Assembly (NCBI GenBank): GCA_014729935.1
Contig: WJJB01000410.1
Location: forward strand, 1-10,804
Direction of reading: 5' to 3'
Length of the DNA: 10,804 bases
DNA from: Candidatus Bathyarchaeota archaeon
GTDB taxonomy: Archaea > Asgardarchaeota > Lokiarchaeia > Sigyniarchaeales > Sigyniarchaeaceae
The translations under genes and the position numbers were made by a program. Numbering within the stretch: position 1 is the first letter of the stretch; the number at the start of each line of letters is the position of its first letter. Shown one piece after another: positions 1 through 6,845 of this stretch. The notes beneath the pieces were generated by a model, which made no database searches, was not told the origin of the DNA, and saw only the letters and a program-made list of their open reading frames with translations.

Positions 1-764
1 GACGATTGCAGGAAGAATTATTGCGAAAGGGGAAGCTCAATGCCCTCAACCAGTTTTCTTCGGCAATCGCCCATGACCTGCGAAACCCGCTTGCGGTGAT
101 CAGCAACGCGGTATACATCTTGGAGAGAAAAATCAATGATAGCGAGGGCGACAACCCCCTGGTCAAACCAGTGCGAATGATCAAGGAAGAGATTGCCAAG
201 GCAATCGAGATGCTCTCCAGCATGAGGGAAAAAGCACGCATACACGACTACGAGAAACATCCAGTTAAACTCGTGAAATTACTTGAAAGAAAGGTGAGAA
301 ACGTGGAGGCGTCCATGAGCTTTGATAGAATAACCATGACGCTCGATACTGAAAATGCGGGCGATCCAAGAAATCTTACCATTAATGGAAACCCAGTTCA
401 ACTGGAACGCGTGTTTTCCAATTTTTTCGACAATTCCATCGAAGCAGGGGCAAATCAGGTTACCATCAATATTGCAATCGAGAATACTGGTATCAATGAA
501 GTGAAACTGGCCATCTCGGATGATGGTCCAGGTATTCCTGATGACATCGTGGATAGAATTTTCGAACCACTTGTGACAACCAAGCACCGCGGGCTGGGTT
601 TGGGGCTACCCATTTCCAAGGAAATCATCGAGCATCACGGCGGAACCATCGATCTCACCAGCACGGGACCTCAAGGAACCACGTTCACCATCAACCTTCC
701 TCTGATGAGTAATGGTAAAGGGAACCATCACGACGCGGTAGTTGCACGGGATGAGAATCTTTGA
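1..764 (+). CDS. Sensor histidine kinase, C-terminal part (5'-truncated by window edge)
   Basis: This is the catalytic half of a two-component sensor kinase, which autophosphorylates a histidine and passes the phosphate to a response regulator. The frame is open to the left edge, and the first possible start in the window (TTG at 6) lies just before the H-box, so the sensor region is probably outside. Counting from that TTG: the HisKA dimerisation/phosphoacceptor segment has H23 in AHDLRNPL; the N-box has N143 in FFDNSIEAG; the G1 box is DDGPGIP (172-178); the F-box is RIFEP (184-188); the G2 box is GLGLGLP (196-202). All ATP-binding boxes are intact, so the kinase should be active. A short polar tail of about 20 residues follows the last strand. 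No response regulator lies downstream in the window, so its partner is either upstream or unlinked. The signal it senses cannot be inferred. Confidence 0.93.
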   Translation, partial: RLQEELLRKGKLNALNQFSSAIAHDLRNPLAVISNAVYILERKINDSEGDNPLVKPVRMIKEEIAKAIEMLSSMREKARIHDYEKHPVKLVKLLERKVRNVEASMSFDRITMTLDTENAGDPRNLTINGNPVQLERVFSNFFDNSIEAGANQVTINIAIENTGINEVKLAISDDGPGIPDDIVDRIFEPLVTTKHRGLGLGLPISKEIIEHHGGTIDLTSTGPQGTTFTINLPLMSNGKGNHHDAVVARDENL

Positions 765-891
765 TCTGATTTCTCGGTGGAAAAAAATTGGAAAAACCTC
801 TCATCGTTGCCAGGCGCTCACATGAACGGAAACAAGTGCATTCAAAAAAGGTGATGCGTGGTTCATCCTTGTGCACATGGGAACCTTTAAT

Positions 892-896
892 GGAGG
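892..896 (+). promoter_or_regulatory. Shine-Dalgarno sequence of the rubredoxin/MBL gene
   Basis: A GGAGG core lies 9 nt before the ATG at 906. It is the strongest ribosome-binding site seen in the window and fixes this start rather than the out-of-frame ATG at 902. The preceding gap after the kinase stop (765-905) has A-rich runs but no convincing TATA box, so read-through from the kinase gene is possible. Confidence 0.7.
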
Positions 897-905
897 GAGA
901 CATGC

Positions 906-1625
906 ATGAACGAGGATACGATCAAAAATCAACAGGTATGCACGCGATGCGGGTACAACATCATTTCTGGTTCACCATCCAAGTGTCCGTTCTGCGGTGC
1001 ACCAGAAAGCGAATTCCTGCCAATGAATCAAGTGATTGAACAATTTACCGTGAAAGCAACCAGTGTCCGGGCGGGGGTTCGACAATTACAATCCCATCCA
1101 GATCTCGGGTACGAGCATGCAGCATATGAGATCACCACCGGAGACACGATTAATTGGATCGATTGCCCTTCATCCTTTTCTTGGTCATTGCAACCATTCC
1201 AGAACGTGTTATTCACACACCACCATTTCCTTGGAAGCATGAATTTATATAGGAAGGCATTCGACGGGGAATCCTGGTTACACGCAAGGGATGCTAATCA
1301 TGATATTGTCCATTTATTTCCCGTCGACCATGAATTCACGGGAAATATCGAAGTTAATGGAATAAAGGGATATCATGTTGATGGTCACACGCCCGGGTTC
1401 ACTGTTTACTTTTACCGGGATTGCTTCTTCCCATGTGATTACGTGTTTTACAAGCCGGGAAAATCCATGAAATTCAATCCATATAGTCCGATGGAAAAGA
1501 TCAAGAAACAAGCAAACGTGATTACAGCTCTACTTGACCAGCGGGAGATCAATCACGTGTGCGGGTACACGTACATCGCAAGCTACAAGGAGTGGCGTTC
1601 CGCATTTAACAGCTTGATCGAATGA
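906..1625 (+). CDS. Rubredoxin-like zinc ribbon fused to a metallo-beta-lactamase-fold domain
   Basis: The first ~35 residues form a short rubredoxin/zinc-ribbon knuckle of the rubrerythrin type: C12, C15 in CTRCGYN and C27, C30 in CPFCGAP. The rest (about 45-239) looks like an MBL-fold hydrolase. It has FTHHHFLG (H105, H107) where the family has THxHxDH, a GHTPG loop (H161), and FFPCDYVF (D178) where the bridging Asp of the GD motif sits. The second-site ligands are altered: the D and H of THxHxDH are L109 and G110, and the last His of the CGHEY-like segment is Y221 (VCGYTY). It may therefore bind one metal or act as a redox or binding protein. Flavorubredoxins pair these folds, but this protein has no flavodoxin domain and the rubredoxin part is N-terminal. 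No signal peptide is seen, so it is cytoplasmic. Substrate unknown. Confidence 0.82.
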   Translation: MNEDTIKNQQVCTRCGYNIISGSPSKCPFCGAPESEFLPMNQVIEQFTVKATSVRAGVRQLQSHPDLGYEHAAYEITTGDTINWIDCPSSFSWSLQPFQNVLFTHHHFLGSMNLYRKAFDGESWLHARDANHDIVHLFPVDHEFTGNIEVNGIKGYHVDGHTPGFTVYFYRDCFFPCDYVFYKPGKSMKFNPYSPMEKIKKQANVITALLDQREINHVCGYTYIASYKEWRSAFNSLIE

Positions 1626-1660
1626 AAGAAAAGGATGGAAGGTTGGGATTCTCTCATCAT

Positions 1661-2740
1661 TCAAGAAATATCAAGATGGGCGAACATCCAGCGATTTCTA
1701 AGCACTAATCCAAGAGCTGCGATGCCGAGAGAAAATCCACTCGACACGGAGAGAACGAGTGCTGGAACCGCCAAGGGAGCGACATGGATGGAATTCCCCC
1801 ACACATAAAGGGCAGCTAGGGCTGCAGGAATCATGATTCCCACTATCCATCCACGAAGGGCATTCTTCCATTTTTTCACGTGGGACTTGATGATAAGTGG
1901 TGCAAGAAATGCGGCAATCAATGTCCCCCCCGTGCTACCCACTATTATATAGAGCCGGTGGGTCACCATCGGATACATGTTCAACGTGAGATCATTGAAC
2001 AGGGCACCAAGGTATTCAGGCAGGTTGCCTGTCAGGAATATAAAAGCTACCAGCAGGAGTACCAGCATGATAAACCGGATGAAATTTAATGGTTTGAGCA
2101 TGGTCGGCACTGGCTTGCCCACGCGCTTGTGCTTGTACTCGATGCCATCCACTTGAAACCGGAGATTTCGGTTCGCGCCATCTTGCACCTTCCATGCCAT
2201 CAAGGCGACGCATAGCCTAAAGACTGAAATGGCAAGGAGGATCCACCCGTATGCATCGAGGAACGTGAGTGAATTGGTAATCCCTTCAATACCGGTGGCA
2301 AGTGCTATACTCGACACCATGAGAACCGGCGTGATGCCTGCCAATCGTGAGTGATTAGCCATGAACCCGTGAATGTACTGGATATCAAAAAGGAGTGTTG
2401 CTGCAAGGAAAGCTCCCATTGGCAAGAAAACAACAAGCAGTTCTCCTCTATCTGAACCTCCAGGAAATGATCGAACCAGCAGGTATAATACCTGCACGAG
2501 AATCGTGCTAAACAAGAATGGGATGTGGTAATGCGGCATGAATGCCCTGAGCAAGAACGCCAGCATGGTCGCCAACCCAAGAACGAGGATGGGAATCCAT
2601 AAATAATCTCCAAGGCTATCCACCACGGTGCTCCATGATGCGTGAAGTGCAGCGGTTGCCAAGGTACCGGCAATGAGGAGAGAGGAAGAATCGAAGAGCA
2701 AGGAGCTTGTTGGGGAGCTGGAAAGTCGTTCGACGTCCAT
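1661..2740 (-). CDS. Unrecognised polytopic membrane protein (~10 TM)
   Basis: An integral membrane protein of about 359 residues that I cannot assign to a family. After a short serine-rich N-terminus there are roughly ten hydrophobic segments, about residues 18-38, 46-67, 72-91, 98-116, 134-152, 165-185, 217-238, 263-285, 297-318 and 323-346. A polar loop (about 187-215) between segments six and seven contains many K/R residues and is probably cytoplasmic. A GSTGG segment lies in TM8. A transporter-like fold is possible, but no MFS or other signature motif is clear. The start is either ATG at 2740, sharing one base with the upstream TGA, or GTG at 2743, giving a GTGA overlap. Either way it is translationally coupled to the GxGYxYxP gene and probably works with that protein. 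A T-rich stretch past its stop (minus strand, about 1636-1626) is a weak candidate terminator. Confidence 0.85.
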   Translation of the reverse strand: MDVERLSSSPTSSLLFDSSSLLIAGTLATAALHASWSTVVDSLGDYLWIPILVLGLATMLAFLLRAFMPHYHIPFLFSTILVQVLYLLVRSFPGGSDRGELLVVFLPMGAFLAATLLFDIQYIHGFMANHSRLAGITPVLMVSSIALATGIEGITNSLTFLDAYGWILLAISVFRLCVALMAWKVQDGANRNLRFQVDGIEYKHKRVGKPVPTMLKPLNFIRFIMLVLLLVAFIFLTGNLPEYLGALFNDLTLNMYPMVTHRLYIIVGSTGGTLIAAFLAPLIIKSHVKKWKNALRGWIVGIMIPAALAALYVWGNSIHVAPLAVPALVLSVSSGFSLGIAALGLVLRNRWMFAHLDIS

Positions 2741-4737
2741 CACGGTTCACCAACCTGCTGGGATTTCTGAAATCGTTCAATAGGTGTTCTCTTGCCATGG
2801 TTGCTGTTTGCTTGAAGCCGACGCGGGCTGGTTCCCCGTGCACGGAGCGAACCCACTGCCGCAACGATTACCAAGCCAGGAATACCCCAGGAGATCACCT
2901 GAGCCAGTACATGGGCAATTGCTTGTTTGCGGGCGACACCTGACATGGAGATCAAGTGAACGAAATCCTGGGCTGTTACCACCTCAAACATGCCAGTAGC
3001 CGTCAAGTTCAAAACGAAACTCGCCCACGCGTTGTAAGATGTGCTCCAGCAATGCAAGTGGTATGCATAGAATGCAGGACCGGCAGGTTTACTTTTCGCA
3101 AGAGCGAGCATGTCTTCTAGCTCATCCCTTGCTTCAGCGGAATTCCCTGCACTGAAGCCCAACATTCCCATCACGGGTACACCACTAATGATTCTCGGAA
3201 AGGGATCATTTGAACCACCATAACCATCTATCAAGCCATCTGCTTGCGAGGGCGCGGCTGGATCGTTATTCATGATATCGATCATTTTCTTGAAATCTCC
3301 GCTCCACGGCCGGATAACGCGCATGTCCATTTCCCTCATAAGGTCTCGGGTATCCTCCCAGAACACTTGGAAGAAATCCCGGGTCATGTACTTTGCCTTG
3401 GTGTACCCCTTGCCACCCACCCCAGTCACGAAGTGGTCATTCGAGGTGGCATTTGCATAATAATGATAAGCTAAGGCAGGAGCTAATCGCACGATGCTAG
3501 GAGACATTTCCCACGTGGTTGGTACCATGCCCCGCGTGCATGGGATGGTGCCATTAGGCCCGTCAACGTCACCAGAGCAATCCCATAATTGATCTTTCAT
3601 GTAGCCTTGAACGAATTGAACGTTATCCCCGTCCGAGTATATCCCGGTAATGTAAATCTTGTCCTCCAGATCGATATCGGTGATATTATACTCTTGCTGG
3701 AATTCAAAGCTATCAGGAAGGGGCAAGTTTTGATAAAAGGGCATGTTTTGAAACCAATCACTAGGCACCAAGTATTTCCCATTAGCTGACAAGCGAGAAA
3801 CGACCGGATGCTCATTGGACCCCGCGGGATACATGTAACCATAGACTATCATGTTTTGCGGGGTGTTTTCTATCACGTGCTCGAAACAATCCTGGCTCTT
3901 GTCATCATCCTCGCTGGCGATTAAGACATCGTCATCGTCGTACACATCCACGTATAGTGGTCGCCACATCGTGAAAATGGCATTTCCTGCAAGCTGGCTC
4001 CTGATATGTCGCGGGTGTTCGCTATCGAACAATGCCAGCGCGCTCTGGTTGCATGCAGTAAAATACCGATCGAACGCCCAGTGGTATATGTCAGCGCGAT
4101 GGGTTTCGCTGGTAAATCCCTGGGCCGTGTATTCCGCCGTGAGATTAACCATTACTGGCTCATCTGCCAGGGCAGGATAGCCAAGCACGCTTGATGCAAT
4201 CGACTCGTGTACCATGATACTATTGTTTATACCCACTAGGGGCGTGGCAATATTCGCGCTCTCGGGAAGATCATCAAAGATGATGATGCCATCAACATGA
4301 TCATCGTAAATAGCCAGCAATTGACTCAAGTTGGTGGCAGGAGAGTAAGACGCGTTATAAGGCGTGTTATTCAATGATTGCAACCACCGGTTATCTTGGG
4401 AAGTCCACACGATAAACAATTGTCCCTCGTCATGATTGATCAAACCCTCCAGTGATGCAAGCAGGTATTGCTGCTCGTTGCTTAATCCCCATGACCGGAC
4501 GTCCACGACCGTGAAATTGATAACGGGATCGTCACTTGGAGCCATCCGGCCGCCATGCATCGTGTCGTTCCTTGGAACGCTGCTAGGACTAGACACGGGA
4601 CCCATACCCATGGAAATGATGATGATAATTGAAGCAGTAAATGCTAATATCACACCTCGGACAGGAACGCCGTGACTTGGATTGGTTTCGTATTTCATGG
4701 TATAAGATGTGCTATCAGTGTATTTGAGGGCTTTCAC
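2740..4737 (-). CDS. GxGYxYxP-family surface protein with N- and C-terminal membrane anchors
   Basis: A 665-aa protein resembling the GxGYxYxP putative glycoside-hydrolase-like family. The N-terminal family signature (VVDVRSWGLSNEQQYLLASLEGLIN, about residues 77-101) is well kept. The naming motif is only partly conserved: GKGYTKAK at 442-449 keeps GxGY but has Lys for the second Tyr and for the Pro. The C-terminal half has DGLIDGYGG, WSTSYNAW and VVTAQDFVHLI, as in the family. A hydrophobic segment (about 27-45) acts as signal anchor. A second one (about 607-630), followed by an Arg/Lys-rich tail, should anchor the C-terminus, leaving an outside domain of about 550 residues. That domain carries twelve N-x-S/T sequons. 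The annotated start is GTG at 4737, overlapping the previous gene by 23 bp. ATG at 4698 is an alternative that avoids the overlap, but neither has a strong ribosome-binding site. Enzyme activity in this family is not firmly established. Confidence 0.85.
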   Translation of the reverse strand: MKALKYTDSTSYTMKYETNPSHGVPVRGVILAFTASIIIIISMGMGPVSSPSSVPRNDTMHGGRMAPSDDPVINFTVVDVRSWGLSNEQQYLLASLEGLINHDEGQLFIVWTSQDNRWLQSLNNTPYNASYSPATNLSQLLAIYDDHVDGIIIFDDLPESANIATPLVGINNSIMVHESIASSVLGYPALADEPVMVNLTAEYTAQGFTSETHRADIYHWAFDRYFTACNQSALALFDSEHPRHIRSQLAGNAIFTMWRPLYVDVYDDDDVLIASEDDDKSQDCFEHVIENTPQNMIVYGYMYPAGSNEHPVVSRLSANGKYLVPSDWFQNMPFYQNLPLPDSFEFQQEYNITDIDLEDKIYITGIYSDGDNVQFVQGYMKDQLWDCSGDVDGPNGTIPCTRGMVPTTWEMSPSIVRLAPALAYHYYANATSNDHFVTGVGGKGYTKAKYMTRDFFQVFWEDTRDLMREMDMRVIRPWSGDFKKMIDIMNNDPAAPSQADGLIDGYGGSNDPFPRIISGVPVMGMLGFSAGNSAEARDELEDMLALAKSKPAGPAFYAYHLHCWSTSYNAWASFVLNLTATGMFEVVTAQDFVHLISMSGVARKQAIAHVLAQVISWGIPGLVIVAAVGSLRARGTSPRRLQANSNHGKRTPIERFQKSQQVGEP

Positions 4738-5023
4738 TCAAATCCATCAAGAGACATAGCATGATCAGGTAATCGACGCCAGTATTCTCCGAGAATTCTG
4801 AGGGGTTCAAGCCTTTTCCGTGGTTCCGGGCAACCGTTCCCATAAACGTCTCCCCGATGATAACGGGAGGACAATGGGGATCCTCTATCTCCATGGGATA
4901 GTGGCCATTTTCGTTCTCCTCAACGGTAACAGTGTCAACATCCATGAAGGCTTCAAATTGCCATCGCATGGAATCAATGCCAGCTAATTTAAAGAAGATC
5001 ACGGGGGATGGTGACCGCTCCAC
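4715..5023 (-). CDS. Unrecognised small protein (~102 aa) inside the operon
   Basis: A compact reading frame between the DUF3795 and GxGYxYxP genes. I chose the GTG at 5023 because GGAG (5033-5030) lies 6 nt before it. A TTG overlapping the upstream TGA (5059) or an ATG farther up would lengthen it. The product is soluble and acidic, with segments such as SPVIFFKLAGIDSMRWQFEAF, a cluster of D/E residues (about 28-48), then PPVIIGETFMG and a hydrophobic C-terminal helix-like stretch VDYLIMLCLLMDL. No family is recognised. It has one cysteine, so it is not a metal-ribbon protein. Close packing on both sides (32-nt gap upstream, overlap with the GTG start downstream) supports a real co-transcribed gene. 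Confidence 0.55.
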   Translation of the reverse strand: MERSPSPVIFFKLAGIDSMRWQFEAFMDVDTVTVEENENGHYPMEIEDPHCPPVIIGETFMGTVARNHGKGLNPSEFSENTGVDYLIMLCLLMDLSESPQIH

Positions 5024-5033
5024 GATTTTCTCC
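5024..5033 (-). promoter_or_regulatory. Ribosome-binding site deciding the start of the small operon gene
   Basis: GGAG on the minus strand (5033-5030), followed by a 6-nt spacer and GTG at 5023. It favours this internal GTG over upstream starts that would overlap the DUF3795 gene. Confidence 0.45.
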
Positions 5034-5055
5034 TGATGAGCATTAGCCTGAATCT

Positions 5056-5448
5056 TCAATCGCAATTGTAACACTTGCTTGAATGCATGCAACTGATGCC
5101 GCCGCATGCAGGGCACTTCCACCTGGTGGCTTCGAGCTCCAGGAATGCATCCATGCCTTTCTCTCTGATGAATTCCAAGTTAGATATGAGACTAGTGTCA
5201 TATTTTTCGTTGTACCGGGCTTCCAGCTTCTCGAGATGCTCGCAAGGAAAAGCACCACACTGGAAACAAAACGTGACATCTCCTTCCCGCAAAACCTTGC
5301 ATTTTTTCTTCAGGAATGCGCAATTCTTGTTACTAATCCTGCAACCGGTGCACTTGTGCTTGCGTTTACCGCCAGCCATCGTGTAGCCGAAGAATACCAC
5401 GCATGCCGCACAATTAATCCCACAGGGAGAGATTAGGTCTGGATCCAT
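5056..5448 (-). CDS. DUF3795 cysteine-rich zinc-type protein
   Basis: A 130-aa protein with 15 cysteines in the DUF3795 arrangement. It opens with CGINCAAC (C9, C13, C16), then CTGC (C33, C36), C43, C50 and CFQCGAFPCE (C61, C64, C69). A C-terminal ribbon follows: WKCPACGG (C112, C115), C120 and CYNC (C126, C129). The spacing suggests three or more metal sites, zinc or possibly iron-sulfur. Members are common in anaerobic archaea and bacteria, and their function is not established. No membrane segment is present. It is the first gene of a four-gene operon. The ATG has no Shine-Dalgarno sequence, but a TATA-like box lies about 27 nt upstream, as expected for a leaderless message. Confidence 0.9.
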   Translation of the reverse strand: MDPDLISPCGINCAACVVFFGYTMAGGKRKHKCTGCRISNKNCAFLKKKCKVLREGDVTFCFQCGAFPCEHLEKLEARYNEKYDTSLISNLEFIREKGMDAFLELEATRWKCPACGGISCMHSSKCYNCD

Positions 5449-5469
5449 GTTGCATATTGCAAATTAATG

Positions 5470-5481
5470 GTAATATTAAAC
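5470..5481 (-). promoter_or_regulatory. Promoter (TATA-like box) of the four-gene minus-strand operon
   Basis: On the minus strand a GGTTTAATATTA stretch is centred about 27 nt before the DUF3795 ATG. Archaeal TATA boxes sit about 25-27 nt before the transcription start, so transcription would begin at or within a few bases of the ATG. No ribosome-binding site is present, in line with a leaderless transcript. Confidence 0.55.
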
Positions 5482-5764
5482 CTAATTCCACTCGCAAGTT
5501 TTCCACCGCAATGCAGTGGACACCTTTCCCCGTGGAAGATCTCTCGGGAAAAATTTCTCCGGTTCCAATTCAAGGATCGTGTCATGTTTGTATCCGTCTT
5601 GCGAATGAAAACCCACCATCTCTGGGGCGGGATGGATTTCGCCTCGTTTTCCAGTCCTTCGATGGACCGGCACGCTTTTAAACGATGGGTTCGATGTCTA
5701 GATCGTGTCGCGAGAGCAACGCGCCCGGAGCATTTCATCAGGGTCACCACGCGTTGAACATTGT

Positions 5765-5782
5765 ACCGCGGGAACCGCGGGA
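5765..5782. repeat. Tandem 9-bp duplication containing CCGCGG
   Basis: Two perfect adjacent copies of ACCGCGGGA. Each holds the palindrome CCGCGG, so the pair can also fold as a stem with a GAA loop. A third CCGCGG lies at 5823-5828. The group sits about 35-100 bp upstream of the TATA-like box of the gene at 5916, where a regulator could bind. Confidence 0.6.
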
Positions 5783-5861
5783 AGCCACGCTCCTGGAGAT
5801 CGTGCAAGACGGGTCAACACGACCGCGGTGTTCGATGAAGGAAGAATCCACGTCCTTTAGG

Positions 5862-5870
5862 ATTAAATAA
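5862..5870 (+). promoter_or_regulatory. TATA-like promoter of the coiled-coil membrane protein gene
   Basis: ATTAAATAA is preceded by a purine-rich TTTAGG stretch. A start about 25 nt downstream (near 5892) would leave a leader of roughly 24 nt. That leader contains GGGGTG (about 5899-5904), a possible weak ribosome-binding site 11 nt before the ATG at 5916. Confidence 0.45.
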
Positions 5871-5915
5871 TTCAATCCCGGGCAGTATCATTATCCACGG
5901 GGTGCTATATTTACC

Positions 5916-6608
5916 ATGATAGAGGAAGGTGACATCCAGAAGATCGCTACCAAAAAGCGGGCGTTCAGAACCATTTTCAAGGAATTACTTAACGCGCGGG
6001 ACGTGAAAACCTTGGAGTTCATACGGCGGCGTTTGGAGAAGCACATGGATGAGTTTTCTTATGACTTGGAGCGTGTCATTGATGAGGACCATGATATCGT
6101 TCAAGATTACAATAGCATCACTGTGCGGATGAACGAGAGACGGTACAAGATGGATGAAGGTTACGAGGAGGAACATATTCCCGAAATCGTGGAAGACCTA
6201 AAGCAAGAAGTGCAGGATATATTACTGATCATTGATAGAGTTGAGAATCTCATCGAGAAAAAGAAGATCACCCACGTGACCAAGCAGCGAAAGTTCATCA
6301 AGAACATGGGTGACATCATCATCGCCTCAGTAGTGTCGGCGGTCGCGTATTCATCTCCCACGATAGCCCTCTCTCCAGCGAGTCTCGGGCTTCTGGTGGT
6401 ATTGTTGGTTGCCGGGTCCTTGCTCATCAAGTTTGCCAATAAGACGGATACACATTCCTTTGTTGAATCAGTGCTCATCAGCGTGATCATTTGCTTTTCA
6501 GTATCGATCACGGTGGGAATGTTCGAGGGGGAAGAAATCATCATCATCATGACCATCGCATTTGTCTCCCTACCATCAGTCCTGATTTTCGATGCAGTGA
6601 TGAAGTGA
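5916..6608 (+). CDS. Unrecognised coiled-coil protein with four C-terminal membrane segments
   Basis: A 230-aa protein of unknown family. Residues 1-125 are highly charged and helical, rich in E, K, R and D with heptad-like hydrophobic spacing (for example IPEIVEDLKQEVQDILLI), so a cytoplasmic coiled coil is likely. Residues 130-228 contain about four hydrophobic segments (about 131-148, 154-172, 182-202, 208-228), separated by short loops; the loop before the last carries EGEE. This resembles a membrane-anchored scaffold or a small oligomeric membrane protein more than a solute carrier. The gene stands alone: its upstream neighbour is divergent and its downstream neighbour convergent. No signal peptide or catalytic motif is visible. 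Confidence 0.8.
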   Translation: MIEEGDIQKIATKKRAFRTIFKELLNARDVKTLEFIRRRLEKHMDEFSYDLERVIDEDHDIVQDYNSITVRMNERRYKMDEGYEEEHIPEIVEDLKQEVQDILLIIDRVENLIEKKKITHVTKQRKFIKNMGDIIIASVVSAVAYSSPTIALSPASLGLLVVLLVAGSLLIKFANKTDTHSFVESVLISVIICFSVSITVGMFEGEEIIIIMTIAFVSLPSVLIFDAVMK

Positions 6609-6638
6609 AAAAGAAAGCACGTGCCCGGGGGCACGCGT
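6609..6638 (-). terminator. Hairpin plus T-rich tract, terminator for the metal transporter gene
   Basis: Read on the minus strand, a perfect 7-bp GC-rich stem (CGTGCCC/GGGCACG, 2-nt centre, plus-strand 6620-6635) is followed by TTTCTTTTTC. It lies just over 200 nt past the stop of the CDF gene and directly abuts the end of the convergent gene at 6608. On the plus strand the same hairpin follows the stop codon but lacks a downstream T tract. Confidence 0.45.
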
Positions 6639-6845
6639 GGCGCGGAAGGCACCAATGGCATGGAAGGAAAGGTTTGTGGTGTACGCGTGAATTTAAGCCA
6701 GCTCCCGGGACCAAGTTGGGTTGAAGCCAGTCCCGCCCGGCATTTGTAGAGGTGGTGATTCTCAATGTTATGTTCCCCGCAGGTTACATGAATCCCGATG
6801 TTATCTGGATATTGCCGCCATGCCAAGGGCGATCTTCATCCAGTA

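Larger units (their letters stand above)
5449..5915. other. 467-bp divergent intergenic region with short palindromes
   Basis: No gene is supported here. Open frames on both strands exist but lack family signatures, convincing starts and ribosome-binding sites, and the longest crosses the operon promoter and the DUF3795 start. Visible structure: an 8-bp imperfect hairpin with a 3-nt loop (5502-5520); a perfect tandem duplication of ACCGCGGGA (5765-5782); a third CCGCGG inside the palindrome ACCGCGGT (5822-5829); and TATA-like boxes at each end. The region could hold operators or an unannotated RNA. A decayed gene is also possible. Confidence 0.6.

Noticed and set aside
788..1039. 83-codon plus-strand frame upstream of and overlapping the rubredoxin/MBL gene
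   Set aside because: It overlaps the well-supported gene in another frame and has low-complexity, non-protein-like composition.
5433..5870. Open frames of 61-124 codons on both strands in the divergent intergenic region
   Set aside because: No family signature, ribosome-binding site or plausible start. The longest frame crosses the operon promoter and the DUF3795 start codon. A CPLHCGG string in it is a single weak hint and not enough to call a gene or pseudogene.
6695..6735. Imperfect repeat AAGCCAGCTCCCG / AAGCCAGTCCCG between convergent genes
   Set aside because: Only two short inexact copies. No dyad, array or link to a neighbouring gene makes it more than chance.
6161..6826. 221-codon minus-strand frame opposite the coiled-coil membrane protein
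   Set aside because: It is a shadow of the real gene: rich in M, S and T, repeating the antisense of the I/V-rich membrane segments, with no recognisable domain.
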